Origin: Desulfobacterales bacterium
GTDB taxonomy: Bacteria; Desulfobacterota; Desulfobacteria; Desulfobacterales; JAQWFD01
DNA: 64,000 nucleotides
Reading direction: 5' to 3'
Assembly: GCA_028704555.1 (NCBI GenBank)
Contig: JAQWFD010000005.1
Coordinates: 60,678 to 124,677, forward strand
Positions 42,959 through 55,466 of the stretch are shown here, one piece after another. A model generated the notes under the pieces. It had not been told where the DNA came from and ran no database searches. It saw nothing but the letters and a program-made list of their open reading frames with translations. A program made the translations under genes and the position numbers. The number at the start of each line of letters is the position of its first letter. Position 1 is the first letter of the stretch.

Positions 42959-44584
42959 ATGAACCCACCAGAACATTTTCAATCCCTATTTCCGGATGAG
43001 GCAGAGATTCCGGAGCAATTTGCGCTTCGGGAGCCGTTCTCCCAGGATTTTTATCTGTCTGACGGCCAGCTGCGTTACTGGAAGGGACCCATTCACACGG
43101 TGGCATCACCGGTATGCGTGAAAACGGCCGCAGGCGTGGAGCGTAAATGTATCGGATACTACCCTCTGGTGACGCAAGTCGAGGCGATGGACGCATTGGC
43201 GGCAGCGGTCAAGGCATACAGCAGCGGAAGAGGACTCTGGCCCACCATGTCGGTAGCCGGCCGGATCAGCATCGTTCAGGAATTTGTCTGCCGCATGAAG
43301 GAGCAGAAACAGCAGGTGGTCAATCTCCTGATGTGGGAAATCGGAAAATCCCGGGCCGACTCCGAAAAGGAATTCGACCGGACCGTGGATTATATCCAGG
43401 GCACGGTGGATGCCGTAAAAGATCTGGATCGCGTCTCCAGCCGGTTTGTGATCGAACAGGGCATTATCGGCCAGATCCGTCGCGCGCCGCTTGGGGTGGT
43501 TCTCTGCATGGGCCCGTATAACTACCCGCTCAATGAAACCTTTACCACCCTGATTCCGGCACTGATCATGGGAAATACCGTGATTTTAAAGCCGCCCAAA
43601 CACGGCGCCCTGCTGTACGGTCCGCTGTTGGCCGCGTTTCAGGAGGTGTTTCCCGAAGGCGTCATCAACGTGCTCTACGGCCGGGGAAGAGAGATCATTC
43701 CCGCCCTGATGGCAACCGGAAGTGTGAATGTGCTGGCGCTGATCGGATCAAGCCGTGCGGCCGATGCATTGCGCTGGCAGCACCCGAAACCGCATCGGCT
43801 CAGGTGTGTGCTGGGGCTTGAAGCCAAAAATGCCGCCATCATCCTCCCGGATGCCGACCTTGACCTGACGGTCAGGGAATGCGTGATGGGCTGCCTGTCA
43901 TTTAACGGCCAGCGCTGCACGGCGCTGAAGATTCTTTTTGTTCATTCAAAGGTAAGATATGAATTTTTGAGCCGTTTTTCAGAGGCTGTCAGCCGGCTTG
44001 AAGTCGGCGTGCCATGGAAAGACAACGTGTTTATTACCCCCCTGCCGGAGCCGGATAAGCCGCAGTACCTCACGGATCTGATCACCGATGCCGGACAGCA
44101 TGGGGCTGAGGTCATCAATCCGAATGGCGGGGCGGTGTATCACAGTTTTTTCTATCCGGCAATTCTGTTTCCGGTCAATGACCGGATGCGGGTATATCAT
44201 GAGGAGCAGTTCGGTCCGGTCATTCCCGTATGTGAGTTTGATGATATTGAAGCGCCCATCAGCTATGTGGTGAAATCCGATTATGGTCAGCAGCTGAGCA
44301 TTTTCGGGACCGATCCGAACCGGATAGCCGCGCTGGTCGATCCCTTGGTCAATCAGGTGTGCCGCCTCAACATCAACTGCCAGTGCCAGAGAGGACCGGA
44401 TACATTTCCGTTCACCGGCAGGAAAGATTCCGCCGAGGGAACTCTGTCCGTATCCGATGCCCTTCGCGCATTTTCCATCCGGACCCTCGTTGCCGCAAAG
44501 GACGTGGCACTCAATCAGCACATTCTGACACGGATTGTCAGAGAGCATAAGTCCAATTTTCTGTCCACGGATTTTATTTTTTGA
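42959..44584 (+). CDS. gapN: NADP-dependent non-phosphorylating glyceraldehyde-3-phosphate dehydrogenase-like
   Basis: A 541-aa aldehyde dehydrogenase. The nucleophile lies in SFNGQRCTALKILFVH, the Asn of the active site in MGPYNYPLNE, and the general-base region reads LGLEAKNAAIIL. The extra N-terminal 60 residues and the overall pattern fit GapN-type enzymes, which oxidise glyceraldehyde-3-phosphate straight to 3-phosphoglycerate with NADP and bypass an ATP step. Context (mutase, phosphorylase, sugar kinase) supports this over a generic aldehyde dehydrogenase. It starts right after a CCCTTAA heptad tract. Confidence 0.82.
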   Translation: MNPPEHFQSLFPDEAEIPEQFALREPFSQDFYLSDGQLRYWKGPIHTVASPVCVKTAAGVERKCIGYYPLVTQVEAMDALAAAVKAYSSGRGLWPTMSVAGRISIVQEFVCRMKEQKQQVVNLLMWEIGKSRADSEKEFDRTVDYIQGTVDAVKDLDRVSSRFVIEQGIIGQIRRAPLGVVLCMGPYNYPLNETFTTLIPALIMGNTVILKPPKHGALLYGPLLAAFQEVFPEGVINVLYGRGREIIPALMATGSVNVLALIGSSRAADALRWQHPKPHRLRCVLGLEAKNAAIILPDADLDLTVRECVMGCLSFNGQRCTALKILFVHSKVRYEFLSRFSEAVSRLEVGVPWKDNVFITPLPEPDKPQYLTDLITDAGQHGAEVINPNGGAVYHSFFYPAILFPVNDRMRVYHEEQFGPVIPVCEFDDIEAPISYVVKSDYGQQLSIFGTDPNRIAALVDPLVNQVCRLNINCQCQRGPDTFPFTGRKDSAEGTLSVSDALRAFSIRTLVAAKDVALNQHILTRIVREHKSNFLSTDFIF

Positions 44585-45323
44585 GATGGTTAAAAAAAAT
44601 ATCCGCAGATTACGCAGATTTTTTTCTCGTCCCAGGGCTCTGAACGGGAATGTTTTAAGCGAATATTTTATATGCTTTAGAAGGGTTAAGAGTGCTTATC
44701 TTATATTTTACTTGAAGTAACTAATTTCAAGGAGCTTGAAAATAAATCTTATTTTCGTCTCGTTCGTCCTGCCCATCATGGCATTATATGACCCAATGAA
44801 CAGGATTTTAGTTCTGACACTATCATCTGGGATATACAAAACGCCCAACCATCTAATTAGTCGCAAAAACTCGTCGGTTTTACGGGGTTTATTGCTCAGT
44901 CCTTAATTCAGAAATTTCCGAAAAAAAAGCCATACATTTTTTTTGATTACCACTTGTTTTCAGCTAAAATTACAAAATGCCGAATCAAAAATTTTATATG
45001 TTAAAACAGAGGGTTGAATGCGATATTGAACAAAATATTTTCATGGGGCTCCAAAAAATGTATTTTTTCGCTTCTTTCTCGACAAAAATTTCGAAAAATT
45101 GTTATAATGCCTGTTAACAACAGCTGAGAAAGAATGGTAATCAGATTTTTTTTAAAAATGGTTACATCCCTATCCTTTCTGTCAGTGGTGAAATTTTCCG
45201 TTTTGTACGTTTTTTTTGAGGCCGAGCTTGGAAGGTGAGCAGCAAGGAGCTTGTTTTGGCAGTATCCCTCTTAGCCCTTAATTCATACACCCTATACCCT
45301 TAACCGTTAACCATTATACCGTT
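44585..45323. other. 739-nt AT-rich gene-free region
   Basis: No coding ORF of quality. It begins with an ATCCGCAGATTACGCAGATT repeat shared (inverted) with 16215-16290. A promoter-like pair (TCGACA at 45079-45084, TATAAT at 45103-45108, 18-nt spacer) precedes a run ending in TTTTTTTT at about 45150, and CCCTTAA-like heptads (45266-45322) abut the next start codon. An untranslated RNA is possible but not shown. Confidence 0.45.
45079..45108 (+). promoter_or_regulatory. Candidate promoter in gene-free region
   Basis: TCGACA - 18 nt - TATAAT, with a perfect -10 box. It may drive the PfkB gene with a long leader or a small RNA. Confidence 0.35.
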
Positions 45324-46253
45324 ATGATTTACACAGTAACATTGAATCCGGCGCTGGATCGGGGCATGGTGGTAGAGGCGCTTACCACGGACGATACGGT
45401 CCGGGCAATTTCCGAAACCGTTTTTGCTGCCGGAAAGGGGATTGATGTCTCACGCGTGATCAAGGAGCTGAACGGTCAGAGTGTCACGCTGGGGTTTGTA
45501 GGCGGTTACGACGGGCTGAACCTGGAGGGGCTTTTGATCAATGCCGGTATTCTGACCCAGTTTACCCGGATTTCCGGTGAAACCCGGATCAACATTATTC
45601 TGAAAGAACGACAAAACAGCCGCCAGTTTGTCATCAGTGCGGCAGGCCCACAGGTAACCGCCGCGGAAATCGGGTTGTTTTATCAGAATTTCAGGCAGAT
45701 TTCCGATATGACCTATCTGGTGATGAGCGGCAGTCTTCCCAGGGGAGTCAGCTCAAATCTCTATGGGCAGCTGATTCTGGAAGCCCGGAAAAAGGGTGCA
45801 TTTATTGTACTGGATACCGATGGGGCCGCTCTGAAAGAGTCCATCGAATATCAGCCGACCTGTATCAAACCCAATCAGCATGAACTTTCCCGGCTGGTCG
45901 GACGCCCGGTTGAAACCGAGTCTGAAATTCTGGCAGCCTGCGAGCAGCTTCGCCAATACGGAATAGGGTATATTCTGGTGTCACGTGGCAAAAATGGGAT
46001 GATCCTGTTCACGGAAAAAGTCAGACTGAAAGCCGTTTCACCTCCGATTGAAGCCGACAGCACCGTCGGTGCCGGAGATTCAGCAGTCGCCGGATTTGTC
46101 CTGGCGCATTTCAGGGGGATGGATCTGGCCCGATGCCTCAAATTCGCCTGCGCCGCCGGTACCGCCACCGCCCAGACCCCGGGAACCGAACTGTGCCACC
46201 GAAGCGATGTGGAAACGTTAATGGATAAGATTCAGATCACCTCTTTGGATTAA
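45324..46253 (+). CDS. PfkB-family phosphofructokinase (1-phosphofructokinase-like)
   Basis: A 309-aa ribokinase-fold sugar kinase. The first signature is AAGKGIDVSRVIKELNGQ (GGKG variant) and the second is DSTVGAGDSAVAGFVLAHF, with catalytic Asp in GAGDS. The start MIYTVTLNPALDR is typical of FruK/LacC/PfkB-type phosphofructokinases acting on fructose-1-P, fructose-6-P or tagatose-6-P. No PTS genes are nearby, so fructose-6-P is plausible. It follows a heptad tract and ends shortly before the N-ATPase operon. Confidence 0.88.
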   Translation: MIYTVTLNPALDRGMVVEALTTDDTVRAISETVFAAGKGIDVSRVIKELNGQSVTLGFVGGYDGLNLEGLLINAGILTQFTRISGETRINIILKERQNSRQFVISAAGPQVTAAEIGLFYQNFRQISDMTYLVMSGSLPRGVSSNLYGQLILEARKKGAFIVLDTDGAALKESIEYQPTCIKPNQHELSRLVGRPVETESEILAACEQLRQYGIGYILVSRGKNGMILFTEKVRLKAVSPPIEADSTVGAGDSAVAGFVLAHFRGMDLARCLKFACAAGTATAQTPGTELCHRSDVETLMDKIQITSLD

Positions 46254-46270
46254 TTCTGATGGTCTCGTAA

Positions 46271-48088
<1,818 letters not shown>

Positions 48089-48111
<23 letters not shown>

Positions 48112-48439
48112 AAAAGATAACCCCTCGTCGCAACAGCGTTTTTCAGAAGATGTGCGCATCCGGGAACAGCGAAAAATCCGCTCCCGCAAAGAGGAAAACC
48201 GGAATGTCTGGTTCGGTCTGGGCATGTTCGGCGTGGTCGGATGGTCAGTGGCGATTCCCACGCTGATCGCGATCTTTGTCGGCGTCTGGATCGATGTGAC
48301 ATGGAAAAGCCCGTATTCGTGGACATTGATGCTGCTGTTCGTGGGTATTGTGGTCGGCTGTATCAATGCCTGGTTCTGGATAAAGCGTGAACAAAGGAAT
48401 ATTTTCAGTGACCGGGAATCGGATGAGGACTTGAAATGA
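48089..48439 (+). CDS. atpQ: N-ATPase AtpQ (AtpI-like) subunit
   Basis: A 116-aa protein with a charged N-terminus and two helices (WFGLGMFGVVGWSVAIPTLI and WTLMLLFVGIVVGCINAWFW) like AtpI. Position directly after atpC is diagnostic of the N-ATPase operon. AtpI-like proteins assist c-ring assembly. It overlaps atpC; the initiator is a TTG, either here or three codons later, where GGAG spacing is better. Confidence 0.82.
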
Positions 48440-48472
48440 TGAAAAAAACGACGGAGAGGCTGCCAGGAATTA

Positions 48473-48784
48473 ATGAATCAACCTGTTGAACTCTATATCC
48501 GGGCAGCTGCCCTTTTCTGGGGACTATTTCTGGGCGTATTTTATTTTGGCGGCCTGTGGCTGACCGTTCGAAAATTACCGGTATCGAGGAAACCGAAGAC
48601 TTTATGGATAGCCAGCTTCATGCTTCGCCTGATCGTCTTGCTCTCAGGCCTGTGGCTGGTGCTCCGGCAAGATATGATTGCCTTTGGCATTGCATTTATC
48701 AGCGTGATGGTTGCCCGGGTTGTGATTTCAAAAACAGTCGGGAGGCAGAAAGAGTCGTGGGTCGAGAGTCAAAAACAGTCGTGA
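48473..48784 (+). CDS. atpR: N-ATPase AtpR subunit
   Basis: A 103-aa membrane protein with three helices, found only in N-ATPase operons. Arginines lie within or next to helices (SFMLRLIVLL and LVLRQDMIAF), as reported for AtpR. It is thought to help build the c ring or contact its carboxylates. The last residues (VESQKQS) come from a GTCGTGA heptad, again a repeat reading into a gene end. Confidence 0.82.
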   Translation: MNQPVELYIRAAALFWGLFLGVFYFGGLWLTVRKLPVSRKPKTLWIASFMLRLIVLLSGLWLVLRQDMIAFGIAFISVMVARVVISKTVGRQKESWVESQKQS

Positions 48785-48830
48785 ATCAACGCTTCGCCAA
48801 TTCAAAAAAAGTCCCGGAGCGGCATTTTCC

Positions 48831-48855
48831 GTCATTCCCGCGAAAGCGGGAATCC
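48831..48855 (+). repeat. REP palindrome, GTCATTCCCGCGAAAGCGGGA type
   Basis: GTCATTCCCGCGAAAGCGGG then AATCC: an 8-bp stem with AAA loop, between atpR and atpB. Confidence 0.85.
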
Positions 48856-48909
48856 AGTATGCCTTAAACTGTACACCCTTAACCATTTTTTCAACCATTC
48901 CGAGGCCTC

Positions 48910-49611
48910 ATGCACATAAGCCCCGACAATATCATTTACTGGCAGCACGGAAGCATAGCCCTGAACGGGACGATCGTATTTACCTGGATCGTGATGGGGT
49001 TTCTGGTGGTTGGGTCATGGATTGTGACCCGGAAGCTGTCTTCGGATGTGACGATTTCACGGGGGCAGAACCTGCTGGAGATCATTGTTCTTGGGATGGT
49101 CAGGCAGATCCGGGAAGTGAGCCGGCATAAGCCGGTCGAACTGCTGCCGTTTCTCGGCACCCTGTTTCTGTTTGTTGCGATATCCAATCTGCTTTCGGTC
49201 GTGCCCGGGTTTCAGACGCCTACCGGGTCATTGTCCACCACGGCAGCCCTGTCCCTGTGCGTGTTTGTCATGGTGCCGGTGTATGGTATTTCGCAAAGCA
49301 GTTTAACCCAATATCTGAAAAATTATATCCGGCCGAGTGCGTTTATGCTCCCCTTTAACCTCATGGGGGAAATCAGCCGGACCCTGGCACTGGCAGTCCG
49401 GCTGTTCGGAAATATCATGAGCGGCAGCATGATCGCTGCAATTTTATTGTCAGTAGCGCCGCTTTTTCTGCCGATTATCATGCAGCTGTTCGGTCTGCTG
49501 ACCGGACTGGTTCAGGCGTATATTTTTTCCATCCTCGCAGCGGTGTATCTTGCCGCCGGGATGGAGGTCCAGACAACGCATAAAAAAGATGCATCGAAAG
49601 GAGACGGATAA
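48910..49611 (+). CDS. atpB: N-ATPase a subunit
   Basis: A 233-aa stator subunit with about five helices. The essential Arg lies in TLALAVRLFGNIMSGS, and the last helix has LTGLVQAYIFSILAAVYL. It forms the ion half-channels opposite the c ring. It lies one base from the c subunit ATG. Confidence 0.93.
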   Translation: MHISPDNIIYWQHGSIALNGTIVFTWIVMGFLVVGSWIVTRKLSSDVTISRGQNLLEIIVLGMVRQIREVSRHKPVELLPFLGTLFLFVAISNLLSVVPGFQTPTGSLSTTAALSLCVFVMVPVYGISQSSLTQYLKNYIRPSAFMLPFNLMGEISRTLALAVRLFGNIMSGSMIAAILLSVAPLFLPIIMQLFGLLTGLVQAYIFSILAAVYLAAGMEVQTTHKKDASKGDG

Positions 49612-49612
49612 G

Positions 49613-49891
49613 ATGGATAATTTAGGCCTTGTGGCGGTCATCTCCATAGCTACTGCCGGCCTGTGTATCGGAATCGGTGCCATTGGCCCGGCGCTCGGGG
49701 AAGGGAGGGCGCTGGCTCAGGCCTTAAGTTCCATTGCCCAGCAGCCCGATGAGACCACGGTCATCACCCGGACACTGTTTGTCGGGCTGGCCATGGTCGA
49801 GTCCACGGCTATTTACTGTTTTGTGGTGGCGATGATCCTGATTTTTGCCAATCCGTTCTGGAATTATTTTCTGAGCAAGGCAGGAGGGTAG
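49613..49891 (+). CDS. atpE: N-ATPase c subunit with two membrane carboxylates
   Basis: A 92-aa hairpin of two helices joined by the RQP-like loop (IAQQPDE). The second helix has MVESTAIY: Glu63, Ser64, Thr65 and Tyr68, the E-S-T-x-x-Y set of Na+-coordinating c subunits. In the first helix PALGEG puts Glu30 where Na+-type rotors usually have Gln. A two-carboxylate site is a known N-ATPase trait; ion choice (Na+ or H+) cannot be fixed from sequence. AAGGAG precedes the ATG. Confidence 0.95.
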   Translation: MDNLGLVAVISIATAGLCIGIGAIGPALGEGRALAQALSSIAQQPDETTVITRTLFVGLAMVESTAIYCFVVAMILIFANPFWNYFLSKAGG

Positions 49892-49895
49892 GGCG

Positions 49896-50657
49896 GTGCT
49901 GATCAACTGGTTCACAGTGTTTGCACAAATTGTCAATTTCCTGATTCTGGTCTATCTGCTCAAGCGGTTTTTGTACGGGCCGATCATCCGTGCCATGCAG
50001 GAGCGGGAGAAAAAGGTGGCGCTGAAGATGCAGTCGGCCGAAAAGGCGCGAAAAGAAGCCCTGATGCGATCCCAGGACCTGGATCGGCAAAGGGTAAAAC
50101 TGGATGAGGAAAAAGAGCAGATCCTGGACGAGGCAAAGAAAGAAGTGGCTACCTGGAAGGAAAATGAAGTCGGGCAGATCCGGGAGCAGATCAGTCAGCA
50201 GCGGCAGGCATGGGTCGATACGGTTGAAAGTGAGAAACAGGCCTTTATCCAGCAGCTGAAGCAGAAGGTGATCTGCCAGACCCTGAAGATATCCAGAAAA
50301 GCGCTGTGCGATCTGGCCGGAGAAGACCTGGAGCGCCTTGCGGTCCAACGGTTTACCGAAAAAATCCGTAGTGCCATCGAGGAAAATAAACACCTCATAT
50401 CCGGCATCGGGGATCAGATTTCGGTACGCTCGGGTTTTGAAATGGATCAGACACAGCAGCAGCAGATCACCCAGACCCTTAACGGATTTTTCCCGCAGGC
50501 GCATGCCACCGGGTTTGATATTGACCGCAATATCGGGTTCGGAATCGAACTGATCGCCGGCGACTGGAAAGTGTCATGGAACCTGGCCGTGTATCTCGGG
50601 AAAATGGAAGAAGAAGTCCTTGCATCTCTTGCTTCAGCCTGCGGGGCGACCCCATGA
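49896..50657 (+). CDS. atpF: N-ATPase b subunit with long C-terminus
   Basis: A 253-aa protein: one membrane helix ([16 protein letters not shown]), a long charged coiled coil (about 35-140), and a C-terminal domain of about 100 residues that probably replaces the missing delta subunit. GTG start; its stop overlaps the atpA start (ATGA). No separate atpH is present, as in other N-ATPases. Confidence 0.88.
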   Translation: MLINWFTVFAQIVNFLILVYLLKRFLYGPIIRAMQEREKKVALKMQSAEKARKEALMRSQDLDRQRVKLDEEKEQILDEAKKEVATWKENEVGQIREQISQQRQAWVDTVESEKQAFIQQLKQKVICQTLKISRKALCDLAGEDLERLAVQRFTEKIRSAIEENKHLISGIGDQISVRSGFEMDQTQQQQITQTLNGFFPQAHATGFDIDRNIGFGIELIAGDWKVSWNLAVYLGKMEEEVLASLASACGATP

Positions 50658-52168
50658 GCCGCTCGGATCTGATGTCGCTTCTGGATGATATCGGGCAGTC
50701 TGTCGAGCAGACAGTTGACGGATTTTCTCCGTCGCTTGAGGTCGAAGAGGTCGGCCGGATACAGTCGATCGCGGAAGGCATCGTTCAGGTCACAGGCCTT
50801 GGAAACGTAAAATCCGAAGAACTGGTCGTGCTGGGTAAAGGTGTCATGGGACTGGTGCTGGATATTTTGCCGGATCTGATCGGAATCGCCCTTCTCGAAA
50901 GCCAGGCCTCGCTGAAAGCCGGTGATGAGGTGACCCGAAGCGGCAGAATTCTGGATGTTCCTGTCGGAGAGGCCCTGATCGGACGGGTGGTGGACCCTCT
51001 GGGCCGGCCGCTGGATGAACTGGGCATGGTTAATGCCAGTGAACATTGGCCGGTGATGAGAGATGCCCCGGAAATCATCAACCGGTCTCCTGTTGAAAAA
51101 CCGCTCCAGACCGGACTCAAGGTGATTGACGCACTGATTCCCATCGGATGCGGCCAGCGGGAACTGATTCTCGGAGACCGCCAGACCGGAAAAACCGCCA
51201 TTGCACTGGATGCCATCATCAACCAGAAAGACAAGAATATCCTGTGCGTGTATTGCGCCATCGGGCAGCGAAGCTCCAGCATTGCCAAAGTGATTCATGA
51301 CCTCAAATTTCACGGGGCCATGGATTACAGCATCGTTGTGGTGGTCGAAGGCGATGATGCCCCCGGTCTCCAGTATCTTGCGCCCTACGCCGCCACGTCC
51401 ATCGCGGAGTTTTTCATGGCCAGGGGCCGAGATGTTCTGATCGTGTATGACGATCTCACCCGTCATGCGCTGGCCTACCGCCAGCTTTCCCTTCTTCTGC
51501 GGCGGCCCCCGGGACGTGAGGCATTTCCCGGTGATATCTTCTATATCCATTCCAAACTTCTGGAGCGGTCCACGCATCTGAAACCTGAATCCGGGGGCGG
51601 TTCCCTGACCGCGTTGCCCATTATTGAAACCGAAGCACAGAACATGTCCGCCTATATTCCCACCAACCTGATTTCGATTACCGACGGTCAGATATATCTA
51701 TCACCGGACCTGTTCCAGAAAGGCGAACTTCCGGCGGTCGATGTCGGGCAATCCGTATCCCGGGTCGGGGGCAAGGCACAGTTTCCCGCATACCGCAAAG
51801 TGGCCGGCGATCTGCGCCTGTCCTATTCCCAGTTTCATGAGCTTGAAGCCTTTGCCCGTTTTGGTACCCGTCTGGATGAGCGCACCAGGCAGACCCTGGA
51901 GCACGGAAGACGGGTTCGGGAAATCCTCAAACAGAACCAGTTTTCCGCCCTGACCTCAGCCGAGCAGATCGTGATTCTGCTGGCCACGGTAACCGGCATG
52001 TTAGATGAGATCCCGCTGGAAACCATAGGAAAAACCGAATCCGCCATAATAGAAATGGTCCGCTCCCGGCCCGAACTGCAGAAAGATATCTTAAAAGCCA
52101 TGCCGGATGATGATATCTGGGATACGCTGCTGACGATGTTGAAAGAAATAATGACAGAAGACAGATGA
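50654..52168 (+). CDS. atpA: N-ATPase alpha subunit
   Basis: A 504-aa non-catalytic alpha subunit with Walker [60 protein letters not shown] and the end region [11 protein letters not shown]. The ATG overlaps the atpF stop by 4 nt. A heptad/CAAGCGAAG stretch separates it from gamma. Confidence 0.95.
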   Translation: MSRSDLMSLLDDIGQSVEQTVDGFSPSLEVEEVGRIQSIAEGIVQVTGLGNVKSEELVVLGKGVMGLVLDILPDLIGIALLESQASLKAGDEVTRSGRILDVPVGEALIGRVVDPLGRPLDELGMVNASEHWPVMRDAPEIINRSPVEKPLQTGLKVIDALIPIGCGQRELILGDRQTGKTAIALDAIINQKDKNILCVYCAIGQRSSSIAKVIHDLKFHGAMDYSIVVVVEGDDAPGLQYLAPYAATSIAEFFMARGRDVLIVYDDLTRHALAYRQLSLLLRRPPGREAFPGDIFYIHSKLLERSTHLKPESGGGSLTALPIIETEAQNMSAYIPTNLISITDGQIYLSPDLFQKGELPAVDVGQSVSRVGGKAQFPAYRKVAGDLRLSYSQFHELEAFARFGTRLDERTRQTLEHGRRVREILKQNQFSALTSAEQIVILLATVTGMLDEIPLETIGKTESAIIEMVRSRPELQKDILKAMPDDDIWDTLLTMLKEIMTEDR

Positions 52169-52179
52169 CAGGGGCTTGT

Positions 52180-52306
52180 TTTCTTATCTTTTGCCTCAAG
52201 CGATAGCGGCCCTCAGTCCGCAAATCGTAAGCCGACAACCCCTGGAATTTCACCGGGTCTGATAGACTGGTAGCCAACCCTTAACCCTTAGCCCTTTAAC
52301 CCTTTT
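52180..52306 (+). repeat. CAAGCGATAG block and CCCTTAA heptads between atpA and atpG
   Basis: A truncated CAAGCGAAG-family block (TTTTGCCTCAAGCGATAGCG then CCTCAGTCCGC), followed by ACCCTTAACCCTTAGCCC-type heptads ending at the gamma start codon. The repeats sit inside the ATPase operon. Confidence 0.7.
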
Positions 52307-52309
52307 TTT

Positions 52310-53194
52310 ATGCTATCACTCGAAACCCTGAAAAAGAAAATCAAAACCACAAAGGATCTCCTGTCCGTCGTCCGGACCATGAAATCCCTTGCGGCGGTGA
52401 ATATCCGGCAATATGAAGGGGCGGTGGTTTCGCTCGAGCACTACAGCCAGGTGGTGGACATCGGCTGGCAGGCGCTGTTTCAGACGCCGCTTCGCATGCT
52501 GCCGGCAGGTGATGACCGGCAGGTGCTGTTTCTGGTGATCGGATCGCATCAGGGGATGTGCGGCCAGTTCAATGAAGTGATTGTGAACCGGGCTGCTGAC
52601 CGCCGGCAGACCGAACAGACAAACGGCCGGGAGATCACGTTCTGGACATCAGGAGAAAGGGTGCGCTCCGGGTTGGAGGATCTTCAGGCGCCTTTTGGCG
52701 AGCATTTTATCCTCCCGGGCAGCCTGACCGGTATTGTCGAGCTGGTCCGGCAGGTAATCGAGACATTTGAACAGTGGCGGCAGAGTCGTGGCTTTGAAAC
52801 TCTGGAAGTAATCTATAATCAGCTGGTCAAAGGAGGGGGCTACGAACCGGTCAGCTCCAGATTGCTCCCCCTGGACAGCCAGTGGGTTGATCAGTACCGG
52901 GAGAAAAAATGGCCGGATCACTGCATCCCGCTTCTGGGCACAGACCGCGAAGATCTCTTCCGGCACCTGTTCCGCCAATACCTTTTCGTTTCTCTCTACA
53001 AGGCATTTGCCCAGTCCATGGCCAGCGAAAACGCAGCCCGCCTCAGATCCATGCAGGCTGCGGAAAAAAATATCCGTGAACTGGGAGAAACCCTCCAGGG
53101 AAAATTCAGAGAAACCCGACAGAATATCATTACCTCCGAACTGCTGGATATTATATCAGGCTTTGAAGCGGTCAGCGGAGGGAGCAAGCAGTAA
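52310..53194 (+). CDS. atpG: N-ATPase gamma subunit
   Basis: A 294-aa rotor shaft subunit. The N-terminal helix LKKKIKTTKDLLSVVRTMKSLAAV and the C-terminal helix SENAARLRSMQAAEKNIREL make the coiled coil, with GSHQGMCGQFNEVI at the centre. It is the last gene of the operon; a strong terminator follows. Confidence 0.9.
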   Translation: MLSLETLKKKIKTTKDLLSVVRTMKSLAAVNIRQYEGAVVSLEHYSQVVDIGWQALFQTPLRMLPAGDDRQVLFLVIGSHQGMCGQFNEVIVNRAADRRQTEQTNGREITFWTSGERVRSGLEDLQAPFGEHFILPGSLTGIVELVRQVIETFEQWRQSRGFETLEVIYNQLVKGGGYEPVSSRLLPLDSQWVDQYREKKWPDHCIPLLGTDREDLFRHLFRQYLFVSLYKAFAQSMASENAARLRSMQAAEKNIRELGETLQGKFRETRQNIITSELLDIISGFEAVSGGSKQ

Positions 53195-53250
53195 AAAGTG
53201 ATCAATTATTGGTTTTCCGGTTCGTAAACCGAATTATGCTCTGACCTAAA

Positions 53251-53309
53251 GTAGAAGAGCCATCCTGTCGCTTTTTTAAGCGGCTGGAAGCCTCTTCTAC
53301 TGTTTTTTT
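53251..53309 (+). terminator. Terminator of the N-ATPase operon (GTAGAAGAG hairpin copy C)
   Basis: GTAGAAGAGCCATCCTGTCG ... GGAAGCCTCTTCTAC stem, followed by TG and seven Ts. Same repeat family as 17977 and 28184, so a mobile repeat serves as the operon terminator. Confidence 0.85.
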
Positions 53310-53435
53310 CTTTGTTCCTCCCGGTTCATCTCGAAAACGAAGGATTTTCATCCCCCCTCACACCCTGATCTCTGTCCTCTGCCTACTACTTACTGCCTAC
53401 TGCTTACTGTAACTATCCGCTATCCTCTGACTACC

Positions 53436-54680
<1,245 letters not shown>

Positions 54681-54847
54681 TTATACAAACGATTACCGGG
54701 TCTGATGGTAACAGCGCTATGGAGAGACTCATGAAATATGGCGTTTTAATTTTATCGGGTGAGTGTTATGCTGTGCGCTATGAACGCAAAGACTGGAATC
54801 GATGCCCCGAGGGCCGTGGATTACTCTATTGTTTGAAAGGAATGAAA

Positions 54848-55288
54848 ATGAAGACAAAAATTGGAATAATTATCTGCGATCGCTACCGGCGCTGTGCAGG
54901 CGGAAAGTGTCTCAAATCGATGCGGAATAAGGAAGGTGCTTTCAGCATATACGCGGATACAGAAATTGAGCTGGTCGGATTTACGACATGCGATGGTTGC
55001 CCTGGCGGCAATATAGAATATGCTGGTGAAGAAATGGTAAAAAACGGGGCAGAGGTCATTCATCTGGCTACCGGAATGATCGTTGGGTATCCACCTTGCC
55101 CTTATATCGACACGTTCAAGGCATTTCTCGAAAAACGTTATGATGTCAAGGTCGTTGTCGGCACGCACCCGATACCGAAAAAATACCTTGATATGCATAC
55201 CCATCTGGGGACATGGGAGGACGCCTCATGGAAGCCGCTTATAGAATTAACCATGGCGGATGAAGTGACCCGTAAAAGTTATGATTGA
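54848..55288 (+). CDS. CGGC-domain protein
   Basis: A 146-aa cytosolic protein of the CGGC family, small cysteine-rich proteins with no known function. Cysteines lie in IIICDRYRRCAGGKCLKS (the CxGGKC motif), TTCDGCPGGN and YPPCPYIDTF. The pattern suggests a metal or cluster site and resembles putative metal-binding proteins of anaerobes. The ATG with AAAGGA six nucleotides upstream was chosen. Confidence 0.8.
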   Translation: MKTKIGIIICDRYRRCAGGKCLKSMRNKEGAFSIYADTEIELVGFTTCDGCPGGNIEYAGEEMVKNGAEVIHLATGMIVGYPPCPYIDTFKAFLEKRYDVKVVVGTHPIPKKYLDMHTHLGTWEDASWKPLIELTMADEVTRKSYD

Positions 55289-55304
55289 GAGCAGAGCGCC
55301 GGTT

Positions 55305-55385
55305 TGAGCTCAGGGCTTGATCATAACTGCGCCATAATGTCTGTAAGGCCTGTCCCGCCCATTGCCGGCTTCTCCAGCACGATCC
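55305..55385. repeat. Single arm of the MITE-like repeat
   Basis: CTCAGGGCTTGATCATAACT, then GCGCCATAATG and GTCCCGCCCATTGCCGGC, matching the arms of 37169-37322. Confidence 0.55.
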
Positions 55386-55466
55386 GGGGGATGCCGGGAC
55401 ATGAAGCTGAAGCGCAAAAACTCGGCACGCTTTAAGACGATTAAAAAAGCAATCGAAACTACCTGT

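Noticed and set aside
50447..51577. Long minus-strand ORF of 376 codons
   Set aside because: Antisense shadow of atpF/atpA; the sense strand encodes intact ATPase motifs.
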